Below, piece after piece: positions 29,677 through 36,200 of a DNA stretch of 36,200 nt. This stretch comes from Sva-07 sp031398325. Lineage in GTDB: Bacteria > Actinomycetota > Acidimicrobiia > Acidimicrobiales > Ilumatobacteraceae. The translations under genes were made by a program, and so were the position numbers. The notes beneath the pieces are model-generated. The model was not told the origin of the DNA, did no database searches, and saw only the letters and a program-made list of their open reading frames with translations. The first letter of the stretch is position 1. Each line of letters begins with the position of its first letter. The DNA lies in assembly GCA_031398325.1 (NCBI GenBank), contig JANNNB010000046.1, forward strand, positions 1 through 36,200, in the 5' to 3' direction.

Positions 29677-30735
29677 TCAGCGGGCGATGCCGCCGCCCAG
29701 CACCCGTGTGTCGGTGAGGTCGTAGAGCACCACGCTCTGGCCGGGTGCGACACGTCGTTGGGGATCGTGCCACACCACCTCCAGGTGGTCGTCGACGTCG
29801 CTGACGGTCGCGCCGCGCGGGTCGCCGTGGGCGCTCGACTGCACGAGCACCTCGCCGCGCACCGGCTCGTCGACCCACGTCATCGCACCGACGTCGAGGC
29901 TCGGCCGAAGCATGTCGACATGGTCGCCGACGGTCACGACGCGCGACGCCAGGTCGACGTCGACGACGTAGCGCTTCGGTCCACCACCGGGTAGGCCGAT
30001 TCCCTTGCGCTGGCCGATCGTGACGAGTTCGATCGCTTCGACCTCGCCGAGTCGGGCACCTGACGTGTCGACCACCGAAGCCCGGTGGAACGGGATCCGG
30101 TCGCCGAGGAACGTCGTGCGACCGCCGTTGGTCGACATGATGAAGCACACGTCCTGGCTGTCGGGCTTGTCGGCGGTGCGCAGGTTGATGCGCGTCGCCA
30201 ACGCGCGAACCTCGGACTTCTGGAGGGTGCCGACCGGGAACATCGTCCTGGCGAGCTGGGCCTGATCGAGCATGTGCACGACATAGCTCTGATCCTTCGC
30301 CCGGTCGGCGCCTCGTTCGATGGTGAACCGGCCATCGGTCGTCGAACCCACCCGCGCATGGTGGCCGGTGGCGATGGCGTCGAAGCCGAGCAGGTCCGCA
30401 CGTTCAGCGAGGCGGGCGAACTTGACCGACCGGTTGCACTCGATGCACGGATTCGGGGTGGTCCCGTCGACGTGGGCCGCCACGTACGGCTCGACGACGT
30501 TGGCCTCGAATTCGGCGCCGAAGTTGAAGACGAGGTGGTCGATGTCGAGCTGCTGGGCGACCCGGCGGGCGTCGTCGACGTCGCTGACCGAGCAACAACC
30601 CGTGTCGCTGTCGCCACCCCAGAGCTTCATCGTCACGCCGACGACCTCGTGGCCGGCGTCCTTGAGCAGGAGTGCCGTGACCGAGGAGTCGACCCCGCCG
30701 CTCATCGCGCACATGACCCGCAGACGGCGTGACAC
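29677..30735 (-). CDS. mnmA: tRNA-specific 2-thiouridylase MnmA
   Basis: 352 residues from the GTG at 30735, one base after the iscS stop. Adds sulfur to U34 of tRNA-Lys, -Glu and -Gln. The N-terminal PP-loop M-S-G-G-V-D-S-S (11-18) binds ATP. C97 in N-P-C-I-E-C-N-R and C197 in S-Q-D-V-C-F-I are the catalytic pair, and T-G-H-H-A-R is conserved. The C-terminal β-barrels include G-Q-R-K-G-I-G-L and P-G-Q-S-V-V-L-Y. An in-frame ATG at 30714 is possible, but the R-V-M-C-A-M-S strand needs the longer start. Translated directly behind the cysteine desulfurase, its sulfur source. Confidence 0.96.
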   Translation of the reverse strand: MSRRLRVMCAMSGGVDSSVTALLLKDAGHEVVGVTMKLWGGDSDTGCCSVSDVDDARRVAQQLDIDHLVFNFGAEFEANVVEPYVAAHVDGTTPNPCIECNRSVKFARLAERADLLGFDAIATGHHARVGSTTDGRFTIERGADRAKDQSYVVHMLDQAQLARTMFPVGTLQKSEVRALATRINLRTADKPDSQDVCFIMSTNGGRTTFLGDRIPFHRASVVDTSGARLGEVEAIELVTIGQRKGIGLPGGGPKRYVVDVDLASRVVTVGDHVDMLRPSLDVGAMTWVDEPVRGEVLVQSSAHGDPRGATVSDVDDHLEVVWHDPQRRVAPGQSVVLYDLTDTRVLGGGIAR

Positions 30736-30736
30736 G

Positions 30737-31873
30737 TCAGCGACGCAGTCGCTGGACGGACGCGACGATGACCTCGGTCGCCCGGTCGACGTCGGCGTCG
30801 GTGGTGGTGTGGCCGAGCGACAGCCGCAGCGCACCCATCGCGACCGATCGTTCGACGCCCATCGCGGCGAGCACGTGGGACGGTTCCATGGCCCCGCTGG
30901 CGCAGGCCGAGGCAGCCGAGGCGCACACGTCGGCCTCGTCGAGCAGGAACAGCAATGCTTCGGACTCGACGTCCGCGATGCACACATGGGCCGAACCCGC
31001 CACCTTGCGATCGCCCGGCACCGTCTCGATCACGCCGTCGAGCTGGCTCTGGAGACCCGTCACCAGCCGGTCGCGGAGCCCGGCGAGCCGGATCGCCTCG
31101 CTGTCGCGCTCGAGGTCGGTCAGTGTGAGCGCCACCGCGGTCGCCGCGATGCCGGCCGTGTTCTGGGTGCCGCTGCGCCGACCGCGTTCCTGACCGCCAC
31201 CCATGATCAGCGCGTCGATCTTCGGGCCGCCGCGTTCGATCAGGATCCCCACGCCCTTCGGGCCACCGAACTTGTGCGCGCTCAGCGACATCAAGTCGAC
31301 GTGCGGGGTGACCTCTCGCAGGTCGATCCAGCACGCCGCCTGCACGGCGTCGGTGTGGAGCAGCACATCGGGGGCCAGGCGGCGGACGATCTTCGCGACC
31401 TCGGCGATGTCGGTGATCGTTCCGACCTCGTTGTTGACCGCCATGACGCTCACGATCGACACGTCAGCGGTCGACGCGAGCACGTCGGCGAGTTCGGGGA
31501 GATCGACACTGCCCGACGCATCGACACCGACGACGACGCCACCGAGATGCTCGACGACTTCGAGCACCGCGTGGTGTTCGGCGGCGGGGCACACGGCGAC
31601 ACCGCCCCGACGGCTGATCGCACCGGAGATCGCCATGTTGTCGCTCTCGGTACCGCAACCGGTGAAGACGACCTCGCCCGGTCGCGAGCCGACGACGGCC
31701 GCCACCGCGTCGCGCGCCTCGTCGATCGCACGGCGAGCGCGACGCGCGAATCGGTGTGATCCGGACGGGTTGGCGAACGAGCCCGCGAGGAACGGCATCA
31801 TCGCCTCGATCGCCTCGGGCCGCATGGGCGCCGACGCGGCGTGATCGAGGTAGGTGAGCGCGTGTTCCGTCAC
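30737..31873 (-). CDS. iscS: Cysteine desulfurase (IscS/NifS-like)
   Basis: 378 residues from the GTG at 31873, fixed by TAGCCT 7 nt upstream. PLP enzyme taking sulfur from cysteine. L-D-H-A-A-S-A-P at the N-terminus, E-H-H-A-V with PLP-stacking His, N-N-E-V-G, S-A-H-K-F-G-G-P-K-G with Schiff-base K201, R-S-G-T-Q-N-T, and catalytic Cys324 on the loop A-S-A-C-A-S-G. The short loop form is the group-I (IscS) type. No iscU or ferredoxin follows; instead mnmA is next, so its main role here is probably tRNA thiolation. Confidence 0.95.
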   Translation of the reverse strand: MTEHALTYLDHAASAPMRPEAIEAMMPFLAGSFANPSGSHRFARRARRAIDEARDAVAAVVGSRPGEVVFTGCGTESDNMAISGAISRRGGVAVCPAAEHHAVLEVVEHLGGVVVGVDASGSVDLPELADVLASTADVSIVSVMAVNNEVGTITDIAEVAKIVRRLAPDVLLHTDAVQAACWIDLREVTPHVDLMSLSAHKFGGPKGVGILIERGGPKIDALIMGGGQERGRRSGTQNTAGIAATAVALTLTDLERDSEAIRLAGLRDRLVTGLQSQLDGVIETVPGDRKVAGSAHVCIADVESEALLFLLDEADVCASAASACASGAMEPSHVLAAMGVERSVAMGALRLSLGHTTTDADVDRATEVIVASVQRLRR

Positions 31874-31880
31874 CGTGTCG

Positions 31881-31886
31881 AGGCTA
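31881..31886 (-). promoter_or_regulatory. iscS -10 box TAGCCT
   Basis: Minus-strand TAGCCT ends 7 nt before the GTG at 31873. Confidence 0.55.
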
Positions 31887-31915
31887 TCCCTCCGTGCCGG
31901 AAGCCTGCCTGCCCG

Positions 31916-31921
31916 TAGCCT
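31916..31921 (+). promoter_or_regulatory. Methyltransferase gene -10 box TAGCCT
   Basis: TAGCCT ends 7 nt before the ATG at 31929. Only 29 bp separate it from the opposite TAGCCT of iscS, so each -35 region lies within the other promoter's span. Confidence 0.55.
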
Positions 31922-31928
31922 GCGCCGC

Positions 31929-32666
31929 ATGCGTGGGTACGACGCCGAGTCCTACGGCGAGGGCTTCGCCGACGTCTACGACGACTGGTACGCCGGCATC
32001 ACCGACGTCGAGGTCACGGTCGGGACGATCGTCGACCTCGCAGGGGCGGCGGGCCGCGTGCTCGAACTCGGTGCCGGCACCGGGCGATTGGCGGTTCCGC
32101 TGGCACACGCCGGGCTACGGGTCACCGGCGTCGACGCGAGCACGGCGATGCTCGCTCACCTCACCGCACGTGACCCGACCGGACTCGTGCGCATCGTCGT
32201 CGGAGACATGGTCGACGACCTCCCGCCTGGCCCGTTCGACCTCGCGTTCGTGGCGTACAACACGATCTTCAACCTCCTGACCGAGGAGCGCCAGCGGGCC
32301 TGCTTCGTCGCCGTTTCGGAGCGGCTCCGGCCGGGCGGTGCGTTCGTCGTCGAGGCGTTCATCCCGGATCAGGACGTCATCGGCGGACCCGCCGTCACCG
32401 TGCGTTCCATGGCCGTCGACCATGTCGTGCTGTCGGTGTCCGACCATCGAGCCGACAGCCAGACGGCGAGCGGCCAGTTCGTCGAGATCACCGAGGCCGG
32501 AGGGATACGACTCCGCCCGTGGTCGATCCGGTGGGCGACCGCCGAGCAGCTCGACGCAATGGCGGCCGGCGCCGGCTTCACGGTCGAATCTCGTTGGGCT
32601 GACATGTCGGGCCGGCCGTTCACCGACGACAGCTCGCACCACGTCACCGTCTATCGACGCCACTGA
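31929..32666 (+). CDS. SAM-dependent methyltransferase
   Basis: 245 residues, class I fold. SAM motif I V-L-E-L-G-A-G-T-G-R-L-A at ~45-56, acidic loop V-D-A-S at the end of β2, V-V-G-D-M (motif II region), P-F-D-L-A-F-V-A-Y-N-T-I-F-N-L and the post-motif L-R-P-G-G-A-F-V-V-E-A-F. N-terminal Y-D-A-E-S-Y-G-E-G-F-A-D-V-Y-D-D-W-Y is typical of small-molecule methyltransferases of this type. Substrate unknown. ATG at 31929 chosen from the -10 spacing. Confidence 0.9.
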   Translation: MRGYDAESYGEGFADVYDDWYAGITDVEVTVGTIVDLAGAAGRVLELGAGTGRLAVPLAHAGLRVTGVDASTAMLAHLTARDPTGLVRIVVGDMVDDLPPGPFDLAFVAYNTIFNLLTEERQRACFVAVSERLRPGGAFVVEAFIPDQDVIGGPAVTVRSMAVDHVVLSVSDHRADSQTASGQFVEITEAGGIRLRPWSIRWATAEQLDAMAAGAGFTVESRWADMSGRPFTDDSSHHVTVYRRH

Positions 32667-32680
32667 CCCCGTCCTGCAAA

Positions 32681-32717
32681 CCTGGCCCCTTCCGGACCCG
32701 ACCCCGGAGGGACCAGG
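32681..32717. terminator. GC-rich hairpin between convergent genes
   Basis: CCTGG-CCCCTTCCGG (32681-32695) pairs imperfectly with CCGGAGGGACCAGG (32704-32717), with one bulge. Between the methyltransferase and SDR stops; probably bidirectional. Confidence 0.65.
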
Positions 32718-32722
32718 TCGGT

Positions 32723-33547
32723 TCAGAACGAGTGGTACCCGCCGTCGATCGTGACGATGTCGCCGGTGTGGTAGCTCGAGGCGGAACTGGCGAAGTACAC
32801 GGCCAAGCCGGCGAAGTCCTTCGGTGAACCCCAGCGCCGGAGGGGCACCCGCGGCAGCACGTTGCTCACGAACTTCTCCCAGCCGAACGCACCGGCGGTC
32901 ATGTCACTCTCGATCCAACCCGGCAGGATCGAATTGCAGCGGATCCCGTGGCGCGCATGCTGTACCGCGATGGCCTTCATCATCGAGTTGACACCCGCCT
33001 TGGAGGCACCGTAGTTCTGCCCGTTCTGCTGCCCGTAGAAGGCCGATCCCGACGTCGTGAACACGATCGATCCGCCGGACTCGTCGCCGTTGGCGTGCCG
33101 CTCGACCATGTGACGGGTCGCCTCGCGAGCTGTGAAGAAGGCGCCATCGAGGTTCACGCCCATCACCCGCCGCCATTCGTCGGAGGACATGTCGACGAAG
33201 CTCGGCGCCTTCGAACCGACGCCGGCGTTGACGAACACCGAGTCGATCCGGCCGAGTTCGGCGACGGTGTCGGCCATCGAGGCCACCACGGCTGCCTCGT
33301 CGCTCACGTCACACACGATCGACAACACCTCGACGTCGAACCGGGAGAGCCGATCGACCGCCGCGTCGTTCTTGTCCGCGTTCGTCCCCCAGATGGCGAC
33401 AGCGGCGCCGTGCTGCGCAAGGCCCTCGGCCATCCCGAGCCCGATCCCGCTGTTGCCACCGGTGATCAACGCGACGCGTCCGGACAGGTCGAACGGCGAA
33501 CGATCGGGAATGGCGATGTCGTCGCCCGGCAGGTCTGATTGGCTCAT
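32723..33547 (-). CDS. SDR-family oxidoreductase
   Basis: 274 residues from the ATG at 33547, 7 nt after a TACGGT box. Classical short-chain dehydrogenase: T-G-G-N-S-G-I-G-L-G cofactor loop (~29-38), C-D-V-S, V-N-A-G-V-G, catalytic Ser in T-T-S-G-S, Y-G-A-S-K with Tyr and Lys, and the C-terminal D-G-G-Y. Residue G-T-N after β2 suggests no strict NADPH arginine, so the cofactor preference is unclear. The substrate is not deducible. Divergent from dxs by 63 bp. Confidence 0.92.
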   Translation of the reverse strand: MSQSDLPGDDIAIPDRSPFDLSGRVALITGGNSGIGLGMAEGLAQHGAAVAIWGTNADKNDAAVDRLSRFDVEVLSIVCDVSDEAAVVASMADTVAELGRIDSVFVNAGVGSKAPSFVDMSSDEWRRVMGVNLDGAFFTAREATRHMVERHANGDESGGSIVFTTSGSAFYGQQNGQNYGASKAGVNSMMKAIAVQHARHGIRCNSILPGWIESDMTAGAFGWEKFVSNVLPRVPLRRWGSPKDFAGLAVYFASSASSYHTGDIVTIDGGYHSF

Positions 33548-33554
33548 CCGGGTC

Positions 33555-33560
33555 ACCGTA
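33555..33560 (-). promoter_or_regulatory. SDR gene -10 box TACGGT
   Basis: Minus-strand TACGGT ends 7 nt before the ATG at 33547. Confidence 0.55.
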
Positions 33561-33595
33561 GGAGGCTGCGCATCCCCAGGTCGCACCGTGCGAGA

Positions 33596-33601
33596 TATCG
33601 T
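33596..33601 (+). promoter_or_regulatory. dxs -10 box TATCGT
   Basis: TATCGT ends 9 nt before the ATG at 33611. Confidence 0.5.
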
Positions 33602-33610
33602 CGCAGGTGC

Positions 33611-35548
33611 ATGTACTTGGAGCGGGTCAACCAGCCATCGGACCTGAGCGATCTGTCGTACGAAGAACTCGACGAACTCGCCGGTGAGATACGCGACTTC
33701 ATCGTCGCCGCCGTTTCTGACAACGCGGGCCACCTCGGCTCGAACCTCGGCGCTGTGGAGCTGACGCTTGCACTGCATCGGGTCTTCGACTCACCCACCG
33801 ACGCGATCCTGTGGGACACGGGACATCAGGCGTACGTGCACAAGATCGTCACAGGCCGCCAGGCCCAGTTCCAGCAACTCCGTCAGGCGAACGGACTCTC
33901 CGGGTATCCCTGCCGCGAGGAGTCGATGCACGACTACGTGGAGAACAGCCACGCCTCGACGTCGCTGTCGTACGCGTACGGCATGGCTGTCGCCCGCGAT
34001 CTGGGTGTCGACCCTCACCGCCACATCGTGGCCGTGATCGGCGACGGCTCCCTGACGGGCGGCATGGCGTACGAGGCGCTCAACAACATCGGTCACGGCG
34101 GGCGGCGCGTCATCATGGTGCTGAACGACAACGGACGGTCGTACGCACCGACGGTGTCGAACCTGTCGGCGAACAGCCAGGGGCGCGACGAGCGCGCGAC
34201 CCACCCGAGCCTGCCCGACCGAGTGACCGACAAGCTGGCCCACGCCCTGACCGACATCCGACTCAATCCGGTGTACGTCCGTCGCCAGCGCCGGCTCGAG
34301 GAGTTCCTGCAGTCGTTGCCCGTCGTCGGTCACCAGGCCGGTTCGGCGATGGATGCATTCAAGGCCGGAGTGCGCGAGTTCCTGCAACCGCCCTCGTTCT
34401 TCGAGGCGTTGGGTGTGCGCTACGTCGGACCGTTCGACGGCCACGACACCGAGCAGCTCGAGCATGCGCTGCACAACGCGATCGAGTTGTCCGACGACGG
34501 CCCGATCCTCGTCCACGTCCTCACCCAGAAGGGCCGCGGGTACCCGCCGGCGGAGGACGACGACGAGAAGCACCTCCACGACGCCCCCGTCTTCGACCCA
34601 CTCGTCGGACCCCCCAAGGCGGTCGCGACCGGGTACACGCAGTCGTTCGCCGAGGCGATCATCAAGGAGGCCGAAGCCGACCCGCGCCTCGTCGCCATCA
34701 CCGCCGCGATGCCGGGGCCGACCGGCCTGTTGCCGTTCCAGGACCGCTTCCCCGATCGGTGCTTCGACGTCGGGATCGCCGAACAGCACGCCGTGACCGC
34801 GGCGGCCGGGATGGCGATGGGCGGGCTGCGTCCCGTCGTCGCGATCTACTCGACGTTCCTCAACCGGGCCTGGGACCAGGTCGTCTACGACGTGGCGCTG
34901 CACCGCCTGCCGGTCGTGTTCTGCCTCGACCGGGCCGGCGTGACAGGCCCCGACGGACCCAGCCACCACGGCGTCTACGACATGGCGCTGCTCTCGAAGG
35001 TGCCAGGCATGCGCGTGCTCGCACCGTCGAGTGCGCAGGAACTCGAGCAGATGATGCACGACGCGATGGCGCTCGCCGATTCGGGCCCTGTCGCCATCCG
35101 GTACCCGCGAGGCTCGGCCCGCAACGTCACCGAAGCCGAGGTCGGCTCGGGCCTCACCGCGCGCAAGGCGCGGGGTGCAGACGGCGCCACGGCCTGCATC
35201 GTCGCGATCGGCAAGATGCTCGAGACCGCGGAGTTGGCGGCCGACGAACTCGCCGCTGACGGCATCGAGGTGACCGTGTGGGATGCGCGTTCGGTGGCCC
35301 CACTCGATCCGGCGATGATCGCCGACGCCGCGAGCCATGCGCACGTCATCACGATCGAGGACGGGGTTCGCGACGGCGGCATCGGCATGATGGTCGCCGA
35401 TCAGATCTGTGCGATCGACCACGCCACGCGCATCGATGTACTCGGTCTCCCGACGAAGTTCATCCCGCACGATCCGAAGTCGGCCAACATTCTCGCCCGG
35501 TTCGGACTCGACACGTCGAGCGTCGTGGCGCTCGTCCGCGGTGCGTGA
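33611..35548 (+). CDS. dxs: 1-deoxy-D-xylulose-5-phosphate synthase
   Basis: 645 residues. Condenses pyruvate and glyceraldehyde 3-phosphate, the first step of the MEP isoprenoid pathway. N-terminal G-H-L-G-S-N-L-G-A-V-E-L with the substrate His, thiamine-diphosphate motif G-D-G-S-L-T-G-G (144-151) running to N-N at 158-159, N-D-N-G-R-S-Y-A-P, then the pyrimidine domain with catalytic Glu in D-V-G-I-A-E-Q-H-A-V-T-A-A-A-G. The C-terminal transketolase domain is complete. The start at 33611 matches the usual N-terminus (Y-L-E-R-V-N-x-P-x-D-L). The stop overlaps the next start by one base (TGATG). Confidence 0.96.
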   Translation: MYLERVNQPSDLSDLSYEELDELAGEIRDFIVAAVSDNAGHLGSNLGAVELTLALHRVFDSPTDAILWDTGHQAYVHKIVTGRQAQFQQLRQANGLSGYPCREESMHDYVENSHASTSLSYAYGMAVARDLGVDPHRHIVAVIGDGSLTGGMAYEALNNIGHGGRRVIMVLNDNGRSYAPTVSNLSANSQGRDERATHPSLPDRVTDKLAHALTDIRLNPVYVRRQRRLEEFLQSLPVVGHQAGSAMDAFKAGVREFLQPPSFFEALGVRYVGPFDGHDTEQLEHALHNAIELSDDGPILVHVLTQKGRGYPPAEDDDEKHLHDAPVFDPLVGPPKAVATGYTQSFAEAIIKEAEADPRLVAITAAMPGPTGLLPFQDRFPDRCFDVGIAEQHAVTAAAGMAMGGLRPVVAIYSTFLNRAWDQVVYDVALHRLPVVFCLDRAGVTGPDGPSHHGVYDMALLSKVPGMRVLAPSSAQELEQMMHDAMALADSGPVAIRYPRGSARNVTEAEVGSGLTARKARGADGATACIVAIGKMLETAELAADELAADGIEVTVWDARSVAPLDPAMIADAASHAHVITIEDGVRDGGIGMMVADQICAIDHATRIDVLGLPTKFIPHDPKSANILARFGLDTSSVVALVRGA

Positions 35549-36200
35549 TGTTGCAGACGGACCGCCTGCTGCTCCGGCGGGTTCGAGCCGACGACGTGGA
35601 ACCGCTCGCGGCGCGCCGTAGCGACCCCGAGGTCGCCGAGTACCAGAACTGGGTGCCGCCCTACCCGATCGACAAGGCGACGGAGATGGTCGCCGAAATG
35701 GCGGCGATGGACGGCCCGGTCAACGACGAGTGGTGGATGCTCACGGTCGCCGACCGGGACGACACCGTCGTGTTCGGCGACGTCGTCGTCCATCTGACCT
35801 GGGAGGGTCGCACCGCCGAGATCGGCTACACGTTCGCGCGCGAAGCATGGGGGCGGGGGTACGCCGCCGAGGCTACGACGGCCCTCGTCGAGTACCTGTT
35901 CGAGACGGTCGGGGTGACCCGCGTGGAGGGGATGCTCCACCCCGACAACGTGGCATCCGCGATGGTGCTCGAACGGGTCGGGATGCGCTTCGAGGGGCAC
36001 ACCCGATCGTCGTTCTGGGTCGGGGGCGAGAACTCCGACGACTGGATCTACGGGATGACGCGCCCCGACTGGGAGGCCTGGCGCGACCGTCCCCGGACGC
36101 GACCCACCGAGGTCCGACTCGTCGAGATCACGCCCGACACGCAACGCACGGTCCGCCGGCTCGCCACGCACAAGTCGCAGGAACGGTTCGTCTCGCCCGT
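35548..36200 (+). CDS. GNAT acetyltransferase, likely two-domain, truncated by the window
   Basis: The frame is open for 217 codons to the right edge. Residues 1-~170 form a RimJ/RimL-like GNAT domain: L-Q-T-D-R-L-L-L-R-R-V-R start, E-I-G-Y-T-F, and the acetyl-CoA loop W-G-R-G-Y-A-A-E-A-T-T-A-L, then N-V-A-S-A-M-V-L-E-R-V-G-M-R-F-E-G. After a linker (R-P-R-T-R-P-T), V-R-L-V-E-I-T-P-D-T ... Q-E-R-F-V-S-P-V looks like the beginning of a second, BltD-like GNAT domain. TGATG overlap with dxs suggests cotranscription. Substrate unknown. Confidence 0.85.
   Translation, partial: MLQTDRLLLRRVRADDVEPLAARRSDPEVAEYQNWVPPYPIDKATEMVAEMAAMDGPVNDEWWMLTVADRDDTVVFGDVVVHLTWEGRTAEIGYTFAREAWGRGYAAEATTALVEYLFETVGVTRVEGMLHPDNVASAMVLERVGMRFEGHTRSSFWVGGENSDDWIYGMTRPDWEAWRDRPRTRPTEVRLVEITPDTQRTVRRLATHKSQERFVSP

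Overview
The window looks like chromosomal DNA of a high-GC actinobacterium. Candidates include the class Acidimicrobiia (Ilumatobacter-like), but I infer that rank from gene content and no 16S gene is present to prove it. The actinobacterial hints are a PASTA-domain kinase-like receptor, a LeuA with a leucine-rich attenuator leader, a SerA with long allosteric and ACT domains, type-2 PyrF, and the order iscS-mnmA-(MetE C-domain protein)-ligA, which resembles the mycobacterial ligA neighbourhood. Coding density is very high. There is no prophage, insertion sequence, CRISPR array, tRNA or rRNA that I can recognise, and nearly all genes are housekeeping genes.

Layout. 1-409: 3' end of an aminoglycoside-phosphotransferase-like gene. 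498-3826: a sensory locus with two exported low-complexity proteins (Ser/Asp repeats at 512; Pro/Thr-rich with an Asp-rich tail at 1175), then a histidine kinase and an OmpR-type regulator. Direct repeats phased at exactly 11 bp lie in front of both exported genes and may be that regulator's sites. 3836-3891: a 56-bp near-perfect palindrome. 3918-6058: YqeY-like, DinB-like, YggT-like and lipoprotein genes. 6089-12401 (minus strand): an ABC-2 exporter (two permeases and an ATPase), an M20 peptidase, an APH-like kinase and a DEAD-box helicase. 12473-14372: leuA with promoter, leader peptide and terminator; the reading frame is broken by one extra G. 14422-15845: a small membrane protein, a [3Fe-4S]-type ferredoxin and pyrF. 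15847-17412 (minus): serA. 17529-21047: a polytopic membrane protein, a GNAT-like protein, menC-like and an SCP2-domain gene. 21103-24292 (minus): an SDR and a PASTA receptor whose kinase domain looks catalytically dead. 24360-28734: a membrane-anchored protein, a permuted NlpC/P60-like protein, a tiny membrane protein, ligA and a MetE-C-like protein. 28795-33547: a membrane protein, mnmA and iscS, a methyltransferase and an SDR. 33611-36200: dxs and a GNAT protein that runs off the window.

Genes that plausibly work together: the 1175-1665-3155 operon; the ABC exporter trio; iscS feeding sulfur to mnmA for tRNA 2-thiouridine; the SCP2 and SDR genes in lipid or acyl-CoA metabolism; and dxs with menC in isoprenoid/menaquinone supply.

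A striking global feature is the promoter architecture. At about fifteen starts a TANNNT-like hexamer ends 6-10 nt before the ATG/GTG with no Shine-Dalgarno sequence, as expected for leaderless mRNAs. I used this to choose several starts. In one divergent pair the two -10 boxes overlap on the same 7 bp. I see no clear defence or mobile system. The best candidates for something undescribed are the 11-bp-phased regulon with its acidic exported proteins, the PASTA pseudokinase, and the shared -10 promoter.
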